Assembly (NCBI GenBank): GCA_026874595.1
Contig: CM049309.1
Location: 54,166,079 to 54,230,078, forward strand
Reading direction: 5' to 3'
Length of the DNA stretch: 64,000 nucleotides
Source of the DNA: Sipunculus nudus
Lineage: Eukaryota; Annelida; Sipuncula; Golfingiida; Sipunculidae
In this document: in pieces, positions 13,201 through 23,223 of the stretch
Layout of the letters: each line of letters opens with the position of its first letter
How positions within the stretch are numbered: position 1 is the stretch's first letter
Translations under genes and position numbers: made by a program
The notes under the pieces: model-generated
Seen by the model: the letters and a program-made list of their open reading frames with translations, nothing else
Database searches by the model: none
What the model was told of the DNA's origin: nothing

Positions 13201-16200
13201 GAAGTGTGCAAGAATATTACCCTTAGCCCACAGTCCTTGGGGCATGTGGTGGTCAAAGGTGTCATACTCATAGAGATCTAAAAGAGGTCCACTTAGAGTC
13301 AATAAACAAAAAGGGTAAATTTTCACAATTTGTCTCCATTTCAAAATTATTAACATGCTAAAAAAAATTATCAAGTTCTCATTAGGTGGTTTTCAGGCTG
13401 TCAAAGCCCAGGTGACCACTCCAGCACTCAGGCTGAGTTTATGGGGGCATCTAAAAATGCCAGTTTTGGAGGGGAATATTTTTGGTGCATATTCATTTTT
13501 ACAGTTGTGGAAGAAATGTGTTTACTCTTTTAATGACCCTTATAATCTTTACCTTGCTGATAACCTGCAGATAACCAATTCAAGGTCAGTGCTGGCATGC
13601 TGCCTCTCCATGTCATTTTAATGGTTTTATCACTCTGATTCCATGCACATGCTACATCTCTGATAGGAATTAAGATCATTTTAATATAGAGTGACTGAGC
13701 CCACTTTGGAACCATAATAACATAATTATAGGATATCAATTCTACACATCTTAATCATGTTTACACTCCTGGAGGTGTACCTAAGGCTGTAGTTTTTAAG
13801 GTATATATCTCTTGAAGTGGTGTATGACTGTTGATATTTGGTCCCCTGATACATTATCTTACGGCACCCCCATGAGGGCACTGTGATGTAGGAACGACTT
13901 GCACCAGCCAATTTAGATGAAACAGACTATAGGCAACAGTATCATATAATTAATGGGTACTTTTCATTTTGATATGCTGATCATGAATTTTAATTAAGAC
14001 CAAACTGAATTAATACCAGAGTATAATGTAATTATCAAAGTCATTTTACAACAATTGCTCTTAAACATATAAAGGTACTAAATATTTGGAAAGCAGAAGT
14101 TATTACATTTTTTCTCCTGATCATCTATTCGACACAAATTTATTTTAAAATCATTCTCTAGTATTAACACTCTAGTATTAACCTACTGGCCCAAAAATAT
14201 TGGAACTTAAAACGTTAACTTTGGGTATGGTTTTGTACTCTTTTGAAAATGATATGGAGCATGAGAAATGTTTAAAAAAAAAAATTTTTATATTTATTAA
14301 CTGGTTTATTCTGTATTGCCTTTGTGTTGGCCTGAGGGTGGTACATCAGCCCAAGGTCAGTATGGCAGAGGGATGATAAGTCTGCCCTAAGGCCGATATC
14401 CAACATGGGGATTACTGACAGTAATATTTTTATTAGTCACGCATGTTATCAACACTTAAAAAGCGCACGCACACACCAGTACTTTCACACATTCAGGGTC
14501 CTACTTTGTTGTCAGTTTCTTTCCTGGGCAGTGCATCATAGAGCATAGTGACGTCACACACCACGTGATGCTTGATTTCATTCTGAGGCATCACTAATTG
14601 CCCCAGTGCTAGGCTGATAATTTATAAGCCCATATATTAAATTATTTAAATAAGTGTACAAGCGATATTGCCCATGAGCATTGTTATGGATCTTGAATGA
14701 TGTGTCGTATCGTATATGCCGAGGCCTCTGTATCTATGTGATAATATGTGTGGTGGTTCATGATAAACCATAAACACTGCGGTTTTATTTTCTCACCTGA
14801 TTCTGGTCCTTGATTATCATCTGAATTCATTCCAGCCAACTCTTTGAGTTCCTTTATTACTTCTTCTTTGGTCAGAAGTTCATCAAAGCCAAGGAAGGCT
14901 TCCTCCAGAGCTTGAGCTAATTTGTTTTTCTTGTAGGTTTCAAGATGCTTCAGGTATTCTGGAAAGTGGGAGGAGGCGTACTGAGCCACCTCTGCTCCTG
15001 TAATATGAAATTGAAAGGATAATTGTAATTCCTCTTTAACTCAAACCCTGTGAACAAAAGGACCTCTATCAAACAAACAATGTCATTAACAATCATGTCC
15101 CTGTGACAGTATTATTGTCACTTTAGTATTTATTATATTATGATTACTAGACATGGCTAAATAAAGATCAGTGAAGATGCAAGTTTGAAAGTTATTCAAC
15201 CAAATTTTTTTCTCATTTGATGTTGCTAGCTTTGAGGAAAAGCTAACCTGGAGAAAGTCAGGAGTTTGCACATACCTGGTAAGTGATAAGAGACAACGTA
15301 TTGTGGATGATGCAAAATCACATAAATTTCATTATGGGTTTCAAACCCTAAATGCGAAGGCCACAGCCAGCAGTATTATTAATAGCAAAGCATAAGAACC
15401 ATATCTTTTCTTACCTCCATGACCATCATACACAGCAAATAAGGATGTGTCGGAATCTTTTTCAAACTCATCAAAGCAGTTGTGTGAATCCTACCAAATA
15501 AAAAATCAAATGTACATAATATATCTGTGTTCCAGGCTTGGGTCAGGTACATGTACTTGTACTTGTACTTAAGTACAAATATCTGTGTACTTGCCTTGTA
15601 CTTGGCACTTTGGCCTTTAAGGCCATAATGTTCATTAAATGCAATGATAGAATGTTTTAATGAATTGGTTGAAATAGAGATAAACTCAACTCTAACTAGA
15701 ATACGGGTAGTCAACAAGTGACTACGTGTGTCCGCCAAAATCAGAGTAGGACAGGTGAGGCATGGATTGAGTGGCAAGGGGAAATAGAGTTACATGTGTT
15801 ACATATTAGAATGGATGTCTGCCAAGTAAACATGACTGTAGGTGGCTCCACCTGTTATTTGAACAAGAAACTATCCAAGATGTATACACATGCAAAATTT
15901 CAGGTGGAAAAGTCAAATGACTAGAGATATGAGTGATTTTATCCCACAGCAGACAAACAGATGGATGCTGTGCAAAAATGGCTGTAGGTGGCACCACCAT
16001 TTTTGTGTATGTTATAAAGCTATCCAAAGGCTACATTTGTGTAAAATTTTTTTCCTGGTTGGTCAAACGAGTCCAGAGATATAAGCCAGGGATGTGCCCA
16101 CGCCAGGCGGCGCCGGGCGGGTGCGCCTGGCAGTCTTTCCTGTGGCCCGGCACTTGACTGGAAAGTGTCAATGCCCGCCCGGCAGTGATATTTTTAAATT

Positions 16201-19200
16201 GTTTAAGACATGAACAAAAATACACGTGTTTAAGCTTATCTCGCACTGTTTTACCGGTATTAGAATTAGTGACCTCTGTAGAATACATCTAAGTGCATGT
16301 CTTCCACACTAGATGACATCCAGTGGTGCCCAAAATAAATATTTCATAGAAGGTACTCTTCAAAATGTGCCGTATTAAGTAAATGTTGATGAATAAAATT
16401 TGGTATGAAAGAAGTGAACGTAGCTGCTATGGTAGCGCCACCTTGTATCTGTATAAAAGACTAATGCTGATATCAGCTTCTATGAAATCATATGACGCGC
16501 CAAACGATGTTTGATTGAATATAATTGATGATCGACGTAAATATTCGAATACATTTCCAAGGTCACAGTTCTTAATGAGGCCAAACTGCCATAGAAAAGT
16601 GAAATATGATGTTTGGTATCAGGTTTTAAGCGCAAAAAACTGAATACGGTCCTTTCTTATATCCATATTATATGGAAGTATTCAACAAATCCTGACCGAT
16701 AGAATCTGAACTGACAGATGAGTTCACCACGGTGTTTTAACTTTTACAATCAAATTTGCTCTCAGTGATGACATTGCTTTCGGCATATTGGAAATTAATA
16801 ATACTAATGATTTATTCATGCAGCTGAAATATCACGAATCACGTCTAAAAAAAATGAAAGTTTAACTTTAAATATCCCGTGCCTCCCCCCCCTATATCAC
16901 ATGCACGGCCTCAAATTATTCTGAGCACATCCCTGATAAGCATTAATGTCTGCAGCATAAACGTGAATGAAACTGGCGCCACCTGTCATAAAATCAAGAA
17001 AGCTATCCAGGATGTATATGCATGCCGAAATACAGGTAATTTGGTCAAACCACTGCAGAGATATGAGTGATTTTAACCCAAGGCTTACAAACAGATGGAC
17101 GCTGTGCAAAAATGGCTGCAGGTGGCGCCACCATTTTTGTGTACGTTATAAAGCTATCAAAGGGCTACATTTGTGTAAATTTTTTTCGTGATTGGTCAAA
17201 TGGTTCCTGAGATATGAGCTTGGATGTCTGCAGCTAAAAGTGAATGTAGGTGGCGCCACCTGTCATAAAATCAAGAAAGCTATCTAGGATGTATACGCAT
17301 GCCAAATTTCAGGTGAATTAGTCAAAACCACTGCAGAGATATGAGTGATTTTAACCCAAGGTAGATGAACAGATGGACACTGGGCAAACATGGTTGCAAA
17401 CTGATGAACTCAAGGTGAACTTAAGTCTAGTGTTAGTAATAATGTATATATTGCATGCAAATATTACCATATTTAGAGTTCTGAGTCAAGTTAGTGTTTT
17501 TACTGCATTTTTAAGCAGTTTAATCTTTAAAACTTCAGAATGTTCTCAGATATATATACAATGTTTATTATACATAATTAAAGAACATTCAGAACATTTT
17601 TTGTGTTTTTCTTTATCTGAATTAATTAATTAAAATTATTAAGTACTTGTATTGTACTTAAGTACGGACTCCTGTACTTGTATAAGTACACCATTAAATT
17701 TCTGTACATGTATTGTGAGAAGCTGAAGTACTTGTACTTGTACTGAGTACAAACCCCCTGTACTTGACCCGAGCCTGCTGTGTTCTTTCATGGCTAAGCA
17801 AATGGAAATACTACCTCATTTTACAAACAAAATATCAGTACTGCACAATACAGAAGAGGAACAAGAAAATTATTATGATACAATGATCAACGTACTTGCA
17901 CAAGCATATCAGGCACTGACTAAAATAAAATGTTGTTTAAATTTAGGCCCATGAATTACTAAGGGATCTTTGATTCAATTAAATTATTGATTATTGCCTT
18001 TTGATTCAATTCTTGTATACAATTACTGTATACAATTACAATATTCTGTCAGAGATGGATATCTACTGAAACTTAGTCAGAAAGTTTTTATCCCATATGA
18101 TGCTATAAGATTTTTTATATTCCTGAGAATTTACAAAGATGAAATAACATTGAACTCTTCTCATCCAATATTGTACTAAAGTCTAATGAAGGATATAAGG
18201 TGACTTTCATGTATGCTGTTTATCTGTTCCTACGTAAGAGCTAGAGACCGAAAAGGTATGAAAATTAATGAAAGTGCAATAATTGAAATAAATTAATTTC
18301 ATGCCCAATTTGATTATCAATTAATGACTGGCTTAAATTCAATGCATTGATTATTCAATGCATTGTTACAGCCCTAATTAAATGCCCAATATATATATAT
18401 GTAAGAAATTAATTATTAGACTAGAATATGGGTAGTCGACAAGCGACTACGTGTATCCTCCAAAATCAGAGTAGGACGTGTGAAGTGAGGCATGGATTGA
18501 GTGGCTAGGGAAAATAGAGTTAGATGTGTTACATATTAGCATGTCTGCCATGTAAACATGCTTGTAGGTGGTGCCACCTGTAATTTGAACGAAACACTAT
18601 CCAAGATGTATACACTTGCAAAATTTCAGGTTGAAAAGCCAAACCACTGCAGAGATATGAGTGATTTTATCCCATAGCAGACAAACAGATGGACGCTGTG
18701 CAAAAAAGGTTGCCTGTGGCGCCACCAGTTTTTTGTATGATAAAGAGCTATGTGAGATCCAAACACATGCAAAACTTCAGGAAGATACATCAAACCAGTC
18801 CGGGGATATTGGCATGGATATCTGCAGCATGAACATAAATGAAGCTGGCGCCACCTGTCATAAAATCAAGAAAGTTTTCCAGGATGTATATGCATGCCAA
18901 ATTTTAGGTGTATAAGTCAAACCACTGCCGAGATATGAGTGATTTAAACCCAAGTCAAACTAACAGATGAACACTGTGTAAAAATAATTGCACGTGGCAC
19001 CACCAGTTTCTTGTATGATAGAGAGCTATGTGAGATCTAATCACATGCAAATTTTCAGGAGGTTATATAAAACCAGTCCGGAGATATAAGCATAGATGTC
19101 TGCAGGGTAAACGTGAATGCAGTTGACGCCACCTGTCATAAAATCAAGAAAGCTATCCAGGATATATACACAATTATTACACATGCCAAATTTCAGGTGA

Positions 19201-21307
19201 ATTAAGTCAAACCACTGCCGAGATACAATTGATTTTAGCCCAAGTCAAACAAATAGATGGATGCTGTGCAAAAATTATTGCAAGTGGCGCCACAAGTTTC
19301 TTGTATGATAGAGAGCTATGTGAGATCTAAACACATGCAAATTTTCAGGAAGATGCATCAAACCTGTCTGGAGATATAAGCATGGATGATTGCAGCATGA
19401 ACGTGAATGTAGGTTGCGCCACCTGTCATTAAATCAAGAAAGCTATCCAGGATGTATATACATCCCACATTTCAGGTGAATTAGTCAAACCACAGCAGAG
19501 ATAAGAGTGATTTTAACCCAGGGCAGACAAACAGATGGACACTGTGCAAACATGATTGAAGGTGGAGACACCATTTTTTGTGTATGTTATGAAGCTATCC
19601 AAGGGCTACATTTGTACAAAATTTTTTCCCCTGATTGGTCAAACGAGTCCGAAGATATGTGGGTAAATGTGTCAAAACAGATGCACAGATGGACCCACTG
19701 GAGAGAGGAAAGGTCAGAGGTCAAGGCCAATTTGTTAGGCACCAGTTCACATGTGACCCAATAATTGTTGTTAGTTTTGGAAAAATCAGTCCAGTAGTCC
19801 CAGAGTTCTTCTCCGGAAACAAACGCAGCAGCGGTGGAACCAGGTCAAAAACATAGTATCCACAAAACTTTGTTTTGGCGGATACAAATATATACAACAG
19901 CAAGACTAAAATAAAGAGGGATAGTTGAACAATTTATCAGTTTATTTTTTTTATCACATCATGGTAAAAGTTGCTGAATCCTCATATTTGCAGAGAAAAA
20001 GAAAAAGTGAGAAAGAGAAATAGAGGAAGAGATAAAGAGAGAGAAAAAGAGAACCATTGATGGAGAGAGAGAGAGAGGGGGAGAGAGAATGGGAAAGAGA
20101 GAAATTGAGGGAGGGAAAGAAATAGAGGGAGACGGAAAGAGAGAGAATGAGAGACAGAAATAGAGAGGGAGAGAAATAACCATTGTTCTTGTTATCTTAA
20201 TACTTCAGTTATAACAAAGCAGATAATCAGCTGACCACTGTGTACTCATCATTTGAGGTCTGGCACAAGCCCAAGACACACTAATTGCCCTGGTAGCCCT
20301 GCTCCTATGCTCCCAGTCAGACTTGAAACCCCATGATTGGCCAGATAAGGGGTAGCACAGTGGCCTTTACTGGTACAGCACAGTGTCCTGTAGTAGTACA
20401 AATGTACTACTACAGGACAGGGTAGCACTTCAGGTACTGTTGTCCCTACCAAGCCTGGTATGCATATGAGCAATCACTCACCCAAATTTGAATGAAATTG
20501 GATAATATTTAGGAAAATTATAGCAAAAAACAAAAACATGAAGGACGGACGGACAGGCAGACAAATCAAAATCAATGTTCCTTGTTCTGCAGAAGCAGGG
20601 GAAAAAAGTAAAATTTAGTTGACCAACTTCATACACTCATTCAGTATTTCAGACAGTGTAACCTGTACTGCTGATGAATTTTAAATATAATCCACCTGAT
20701 ATATGAACATTTTTCAGATATAACTTTTCCAATATATCCTGTCTTTTAGTTTTACCTACCCAGACCTGTGATAGTGGATTCATTCTGAAACAATGTAATA
20801 GCTCTGTCAATGCAAGAGCGACAAATAAAGGAAAAAATGAGGCAATAAATGCACAGCATTTCACCATGGCTGAATATGCAACAGTGCTACAGGTTATAAT
20901 CAATGAGAACATTTGTTACTTGCCATATAGGATGAAATTTAGTTCACAAAATAGAGAGAAATGACTGGTTTGAAAAAGAAACTGGGCGATAATGAATGCA
21001 TTTTACTTGTATTTTCGTGACCTTGAATATCAAATTACTTTTAAACTACAGCGTAATATAAGACCAAAATGCGCAACATCTCCAACCCAGTAATGTTAGA
21101 AAATAGGCAGGAATATTAAGGGTTTCCCCAATTTGAAGAAAATATAATTATTTTTGCAAAAATGGCCGCTGCCGATTCAGCAAAATAGGCCCTCACCTCT
21201 TGTGCCACTCTCCATCCTTGCATCGATGACGCGCCATATTTTATTCTTTCTGTGGCTTTATCAGTCGATATCTTTTCTGTAACTGGTGTGGATAAATAAG
21301 CTCCCAT
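1021..21307 (-). CDS. PPM1G: Protein phosphatase 1G (PP2C-gamma), complete spliced coding region, 10 exons
   Basis: This is a metal-dependent Ser/Thr phosphatase of the PPM/PP2C family. In animals PPM1G is mainly nuclear and acts on splicing factors, histones and other nuclear substrates. The coding exons (minus strand order) are 21307-21197, 15490-15415, 14997-14797, 13099-12492, 11980-11859, 8643-8553, 3850-3616, 2818-2689, 2347-2260 and 1209-1021. All have GT donors and AG acceptors, and the phases join without a break to 616 codons plus TAG; human PPM1G is 546 residues. Residues 1-5 (MGAYL) keep the myristoylation-like start of the family. Catalytic motifs are MQGWR (29-33), DGHGG (59-63), SGTT (408-411), NAGDSRC (426-432), [11 protein letters not shown] (473-483), ACDGIW (520-525) and GCDNM (570-574), so the metal-binding aspartates are present. 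A Ser-rich then Asp/Glu-rich insert (about 170-400) splits the catalytic domain, as in PPM1G orthologues. The C-terminus is Lys-rich (KRK, KKLK), which suits nuclear import. Start and exon borders come from homology and splice signals, not transcripts. Confidence 0.95.
2260..2347 (-). CDS. PPM1G: PPM1G coding exon 9
   Basis: This exon encodes [29 protein letters not shown], colinear with NVMSSQEVVDFIQ in vertebrates. The acceptor is TTCTCAG and the donor GAAGAG|GTAATA. It ends in phase 0. Confidence 0.92.
2689..2818 (-). CDS. PPM1G: PPM1G coding exon 8
   Basis: This exon encodes [26 protein letters not shown] and [11 protein letters not shown]. The Asp of ACDG (residue 522) is a metal ligand. 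The acceptor is GTGCAG and the donor TCTG|GTGAGT. The split Trp codon is completed in exon 9. Confidence 0.94.
3616..3850 (-). CDS. PPM1G: PPM1G coding exon 7 (second half of catalytic core)
   Basis: This exon encodes [14 protein letters not shown], then [22 protein letters not shown] and [15 protein letters not shown]. These are central PP2C strands and are nearly identical to human PPM1G in the conserved blocks. The acceptor is TTGCAG and the donor TTTAG|GTCAGT. The terminus of an F1 repeat element begins 8 bp upstream of this acceptor on the gene strand. Confidence 0.95.
4872..5958. mobile_element. Pogo/Tigger-like MITE with TA target duplication
   Basis: The element begins CAGTCAAGCCCGCTTATTG and its other end, read inverted, is CAGTCGAGCCCACTTTGTT. 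About 18 of 23 terminal bases match and TA flanks both sides (4870-4871 and 5959-5960). A CAGT(C) start, a TTAT-containing terminal repeat and TA duplication are typical of pogo/Tigger members of the Tc1/mariner superfamily. The left end contains a second inverted copy (GCGGGCTTC near 4943), giving a subterminal hairpin. No transposase frame remains in its 1087 bp. It is richer in GC and CpG than its surroundings. It appears nested inside the F1 element. Confidence 0.75.
5959..6086 (+). repeat. 69-bp tandem duplication
   Basis: A block beginning TATAAGTTAAAATATTAG at 5959 is repeated from 6028 with almost no change over about 58 bp. It abuts the right end of the pogo-like MITE, whose TA duplication forms the first bases of the first copy. 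Confidence 0.8.
6643..6656 (+). repeat. Poly-G run (G14)
   Basis: There are fourteen consecutive G. Similar runs occur at 58392-58408 (G17) and, as C, at 44234-44245 and 63326-63339. They are microsatellites with possible quadruplex potential and a likely source of length error in assembly. Confidence 0.85.
8553..8643 (-). CDS. PPM1G: PPM1G coding exon 6 (acidic insert, part 2)
   Basis: This exon encodes [31 protein letters not shown], matching the long acidic stretch before the second half of the PP2C domain in vertebrate PPM1G. The acceptor is TTTCCAG and the donor GAAGAG|GTAACT in phase 0. Its acceptor lies 20 bp from the 5' end of an F1 repeat element. Confidence 0.9.
8665..11290 (+). 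mobile_element. F1 HINE/pearl-like element in PPM1G intron 5
   Basis: The left end at 8665 repeats the 33-bp start of the copy at 3859 with two or three changes (AACAAGGGACCTATGGGTCA, then GCTCAGCTG). The right end, AGTCAGCTGAGCTAAAAA, is at about 11273-11290. Two tandem units of about 660 bp (from about 9929 and 10590) match those of the first copy. They are followed by a long ACGG microsatellite at about 11187-11238 and the GACTATAGCTCA hairpin region. The element fills about 2.6 of 3.2 kb of the intron. Treating both ends as one insertion is an inference. Confidence 0.62.
11290..12491. other. Remaining PPM1G intron 5 and intron 4 sequence
   Basis: Outside exon 5 (11859-11980) this stretch shows no recognisable gene or bounded repeat. 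Open frames on the plus strand here are reverse shadows of the acidic exon or chance. Confidence 0.4.
11859..11980 (-). CDS. PPM1G: PPM1G coding exon 5 (acidic insert, part 1)
   Basis: This exon encodes [10 protein letters not shown], an Asp run, then [24 protein letters not shown]. The donor is ACAG|GTGATT. The acceptor is placed at 11981-11982 because only that AG keeps phase 0 from exon 4. The pyrimidine tract is weak and an AG two bases upstream would shift the frame, so this is the least certain border of the gene. Confidence 0.8.
12492..13099 (-). CDS. PPM1G: PPM1G coding exon 4 (Ser-rich insert)
   Basis: This is the largest exon, 608 nt. It begins [24 protein letters not shown], which aligns with the HEEATMTIEELLTRYG segment of vertebrate PPM1G, and then becomes a low-complexity region rich in Ser, Asp, Glu and Pro with a run of six serines. 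This accounts for much of the extra length over the human protein. Repeated SP sites suggest a phosphorylated, disordered linker (inference). The acceptor is GCTAG and the donor ACACAG|GTACAC in phase 0. Confidence 0.9.
13100..14796. other. PPM1G intron 3
   Basis: No homologous coding segment is recognised. A short minus-strand open frame at 13183-13374 ([20 protein letters not shown]) does not fit PPM1G and was not identified. At 14549-14568 there is a TGACGTCA CRE followed by a CACGTG E-box. Confidence 0.45.
14549..14568. promoter_or_regulatory. Intronic CRE plus E-box pair
   Basis: TGACGTCA at 14549-14556 is followed within a few bases by CACGTG. The same two motifs occur together upstream of the PPM1G start. 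Function as an enhancer is only a guess. Confidence 0.3.
14797..14997 (-). CDS. PPM1G: PPM1G coding exon 3
   Basis: This exon encodes [16 protein letters not shown] through [15 protein letters not shown], colinear with the alpha-helical part that follows DGHGG in PPM1G. The acceptor is TTACAG and the donor TCAG|GTGAGA. The split codon at its 3' end joins to exon 4 as Glu. Confidence 0.92.
15415..15490 (-). CDS. PPM1G: PPM1G coding exon 2
   Basis: This exon encodes DSHNCFDEF and then [10 protein letters not shown], which carries the first metal-coordinating Asp of PP2C enzymes (residues 59-63). The acceptor is GGTAG|GAT and the donor GGAG|GTAAGA. It enters in phase 0 and leaves after one base of the last Gly codon. 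Confidence 0.93.
15695..17440 (+). mobile_element. F3 tandem-repeat element, copy 1 (interrupted)
   Basis: It starts ACTAGAATACGGGTAGTC, with a GTAGTC...GACTAC terminal hairpin and then GTGTCCGCCAAAATCAGAG. It continues as units of roughly 150-300 bp containing GGTGGCGCCACC-like palindromes, ACAAACAGATGG and GAGATATGAGTGATTTTA. It is split by the TIR element at 16087-16935. Its right border is unclear and is set where unit similarity fades. Confidence 0.6.
16087..16935. mobile_element. TIR transposon (849 bp) nested in F3 array
   Basis: Its termini are the perfect 11-bp inverted repeats CAGGGATGTGC and GCACATCCCTG. ATAAGC flanks both sides (16081-16086 and 16936-16941). Sister F3 units near 19083 and 19375 read GATATAAGCATRGATG without the insertion, so they show the empty site. 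The left end is strongly GC-rich and the rest AT-rich. No transposase frame is seen. The CAGGG start recalls hAT, but the duplication is 6 rather than 8 bp, so I leave the superfamily open. Confidence 0.82.
18420..19903 (+). mobile_element. F3 tandem-repeat element, copy 2
   Basis: The left end ACTAGAATATGGGTAGTCG has a GTAGTCG...CGACTAC hairpin (18431-18449) and then GTATCCTCCAAAATCAG. The right end contains TTTTGGCGGATAC at 19871-19883, the inverse of the left TATCC(T/G)CCAAAA block. Between them are about four repeat units with GTGGCGCCAC-type palindromes and CATAAAATCAAGAAAGCTAT. No open frame of note is present. The tandem-unit design is like F1 and F2, but no ACGG microsatellite was seen. 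Confidence 0.65.
19996..20178 (+). repeat. GA-rich purine tract
   Basis: About 180 bp is almost entirely A and G on the plus strand, mostly GAGA and GAAA motifs. The open frame opposite is a low-complexity artefact. Confidence 0.9.
20384..20419. repeat. 36-bp palindrome (17-bp arms, 2-bp loop)
   Basis: TGTCCTGTAGTAGTACA is followed after AA by its exact reverse complement. It lies within an unassigned repeat-like stretch (about 20225-20560) that ends near a short ACGG tract at about 20543. Confidence 0.85.
21197..21307 (-). CDS. PPM1G: PPM1G coding exon 1
   Basis: This exon encodes residues 1-37, from MGAYLSTP to MQGWRVAQE. The ATG at 21307 is chosen because MGAYLS matches the family N-terminus, where Gly2 is a possible myristoylation site. 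The donor is GAG|GTGAGG in phase 0. A longer open frame continues into the intron but has no homology beyond the donor. Confidence 0.93.
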
Positions 21308-21378
21308 TACTAAATAAGTTTATGTGAAGAATGTGCCGTAGATCCAAATATTTTTATGAATCACATTATATTTTCATC

Positions 21379-21439
21379 CACGTGCACGACACTTCGCGGG
21401 TCTGTTCCAAAACTTGTACCACGTGAGCATCTGACGTCA
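21379..21439. promoter_or_regulatory. PPM1G proximal promoter: two E-boxes and a CRE
   Basis: CACGTG occurs at 21379-21384 and 21420-21425 and TGACGTCA at 21432-21439, between 72 and 132 bp upstream of the PPM1G ATG. These are binding sites for bHLH-Zip (USF/MYC-type) and CREB/ATF factors. The dense cluster so close to the start codon supports a promoter, without direct proof. Confidence 0.5.
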
Positions 21440-22557
21440 TGTCTGGGAGGAATGGAGCTTCATCCTCACACTCGTTGTTCCATCTGACGAACAATTAAAA
21501 CTTTAAATCCCTAGACAGATTCACCCTGAACGATACAAATGTATAACTACTTAATCGATTGCTTTGGATAGGCTGACCTGCATTTATCACGAAAGTGGCC
21601 TATTTTGCAGCTGCAAAATGGAAACGCATGAACTTGTCTTAGAGAAAACAAAAATTGAAACGGAAAATTTAGAACTGGAAACTGTTGAGTATTTTGCAAG
21701 GTGCTAGGGGTGCAGTGAGCAGAAGGTCTCTGCATTGACAGATATAATGGAAATATATTCCCTAAAATTATTAAAATGTTTAGCCGTTAAATGAAGCTAT
21801 ACATAAGTGAATTGATAAGTTAATAGGTTATTTATAAGAAACATAAAAGCAAATTGAGTTCAGGTACTGTCATATTTAGATCCACCTAAAGGTGTCACTG
21901 CAGGTACCATGGTTTCTCGATATTAATATAATAATCTTCTTGATCTTTTTTGTCTACCTGATCATTCACTCAGCTATATAATTTAACAAGCGAGAGAAAA
22001 TAAAATCATATATGAAATAACGTAGGCCTAATATATAATATATTATTATATTATAATTCTATTTTATTATATATATTTTTGTCCCAATTAAAAGTAATAC
22101 AAAGTAATACAATTCATTGTTATCCATTGTTAATTGACGAAATGCAATAAGATATATTTCACTAAAACTTCACTAAATAAAAAAATTATTATTTATTATT
22201 ATTATTATTTTTATTATTATTATTATTATCATGTTTGTTTGATATTTTTATTTTTTTAAAAATTACGTCTTACTGCAAACAATGCAAATCGAGATAACAT
22301 ATATTTTCACAATTTTTTCCACAGTCACTTAATTATCTTTTACATGTTGTTCAATAACGTTACATGTATAACGTTGCTGTGCAAATAACGCGCGAGCGTT
22401 GAAATATGCATGTATATAGGCCTATCATGATTTAAAGGCCTATATTTATATATGTATATATACTGAATATATACTATATATAAACTGAATAAAATCTACA
22501 GATAACCAGGAAACCTAATCCATTTAGAAATTTTCTTAGTTGATTTTGTCTGTCATT

Positions 22558-22616
<59 letters not shown>

Positions 22617-23192
22617 AAGAAAAAGAAAATTTATTCAGAAATATTATATATATTAAAAAATCAAATTTATTCTTACTATAAAAATGATATACTATTTTAT
22701 ATTCATTTATTATTTCCTTATCAAAAAGCAGCTTTCCCTTATATGTAAGGGCATCTAAAATTTAACATTAAAATCAAATGAATATCTATTATATAATGGT
22801 GTGACAATCAATCGATTGTTTCAATGAACGGTCGTTTTCTTTCATAATTAATTAAACTAGTTGCATTTTCATCTGCTTGCATCTATCACAAACGATTATG
22901 TATTGTGTACATGCAAAGATGTTATATTGTCTAGAACAAACATATTTAAATCCTATCAGAGCTATATGAAAAACGGGCTACAAAGCATTGAACAGCATTA
23001 AAACTGAACCTTGTGCAGTGATCCAATGTCAACAATCCGGCCGTTTACCTTTACCTGTTAGCGTGATGTACAAGTTAGACTGAATTTCTCGGATAATACG
23101 GGGGAGGGGTGCCGCATCGGCTGGGGGGGGGGCGGCTGTAGCAAACATGCTGGCCAAGAGTACACACACACAACTACACACACAATTACTTA

Positions 23193-23223
<31 letters not shown>

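Larger units (their letters stand above)
15533..17777. mobile_element. hAT-like element with perfect 8-bp target duplication
   Basis: The left end reads CAGGCTTGGGTCAGGTAC and the right end, inverted, CAGGCTCGGGTCAAGTAC: 16 of 18 bases match. CTGTGTTC flanks both sides exactly (15525-15532 and 17778-17785). A CAGG-type terminus with 8-bp duplication is the signature of hAT transposons. Subterminal TACTTG repeats and the palindrome GTACTTAAGTAC occur near both ends (15565-15576 and 17654-17665). No transposase is visible. The interior is largely an F3 repeat array from about 15695, itself interrupted at 16087-16935. The element sits in PPM1G intron 1, starting 41 bp from the exon 2 acceptor. 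Confidence 0.85.

Noticed and set aside
13183-13374. Possible extra PPM1G exon ([20 protein letters not shown]...)
   Set aside because: Exon 3 joins exon 4 in perfect phase without it, and the peptide has no counterpart in PPM1G.
16087-16935. Firm assignment of the 849-bp element to hAT
   Set aside because: The CAGGG end fits, but the direct repeat is 6 bp. Neither choice of end gives a matching 8-bp duplication.
19959-20183. Ser/Pro/Leu-rich minus-strand frame
   Set aside because: It is an artefact of the GA-rich purine tract.
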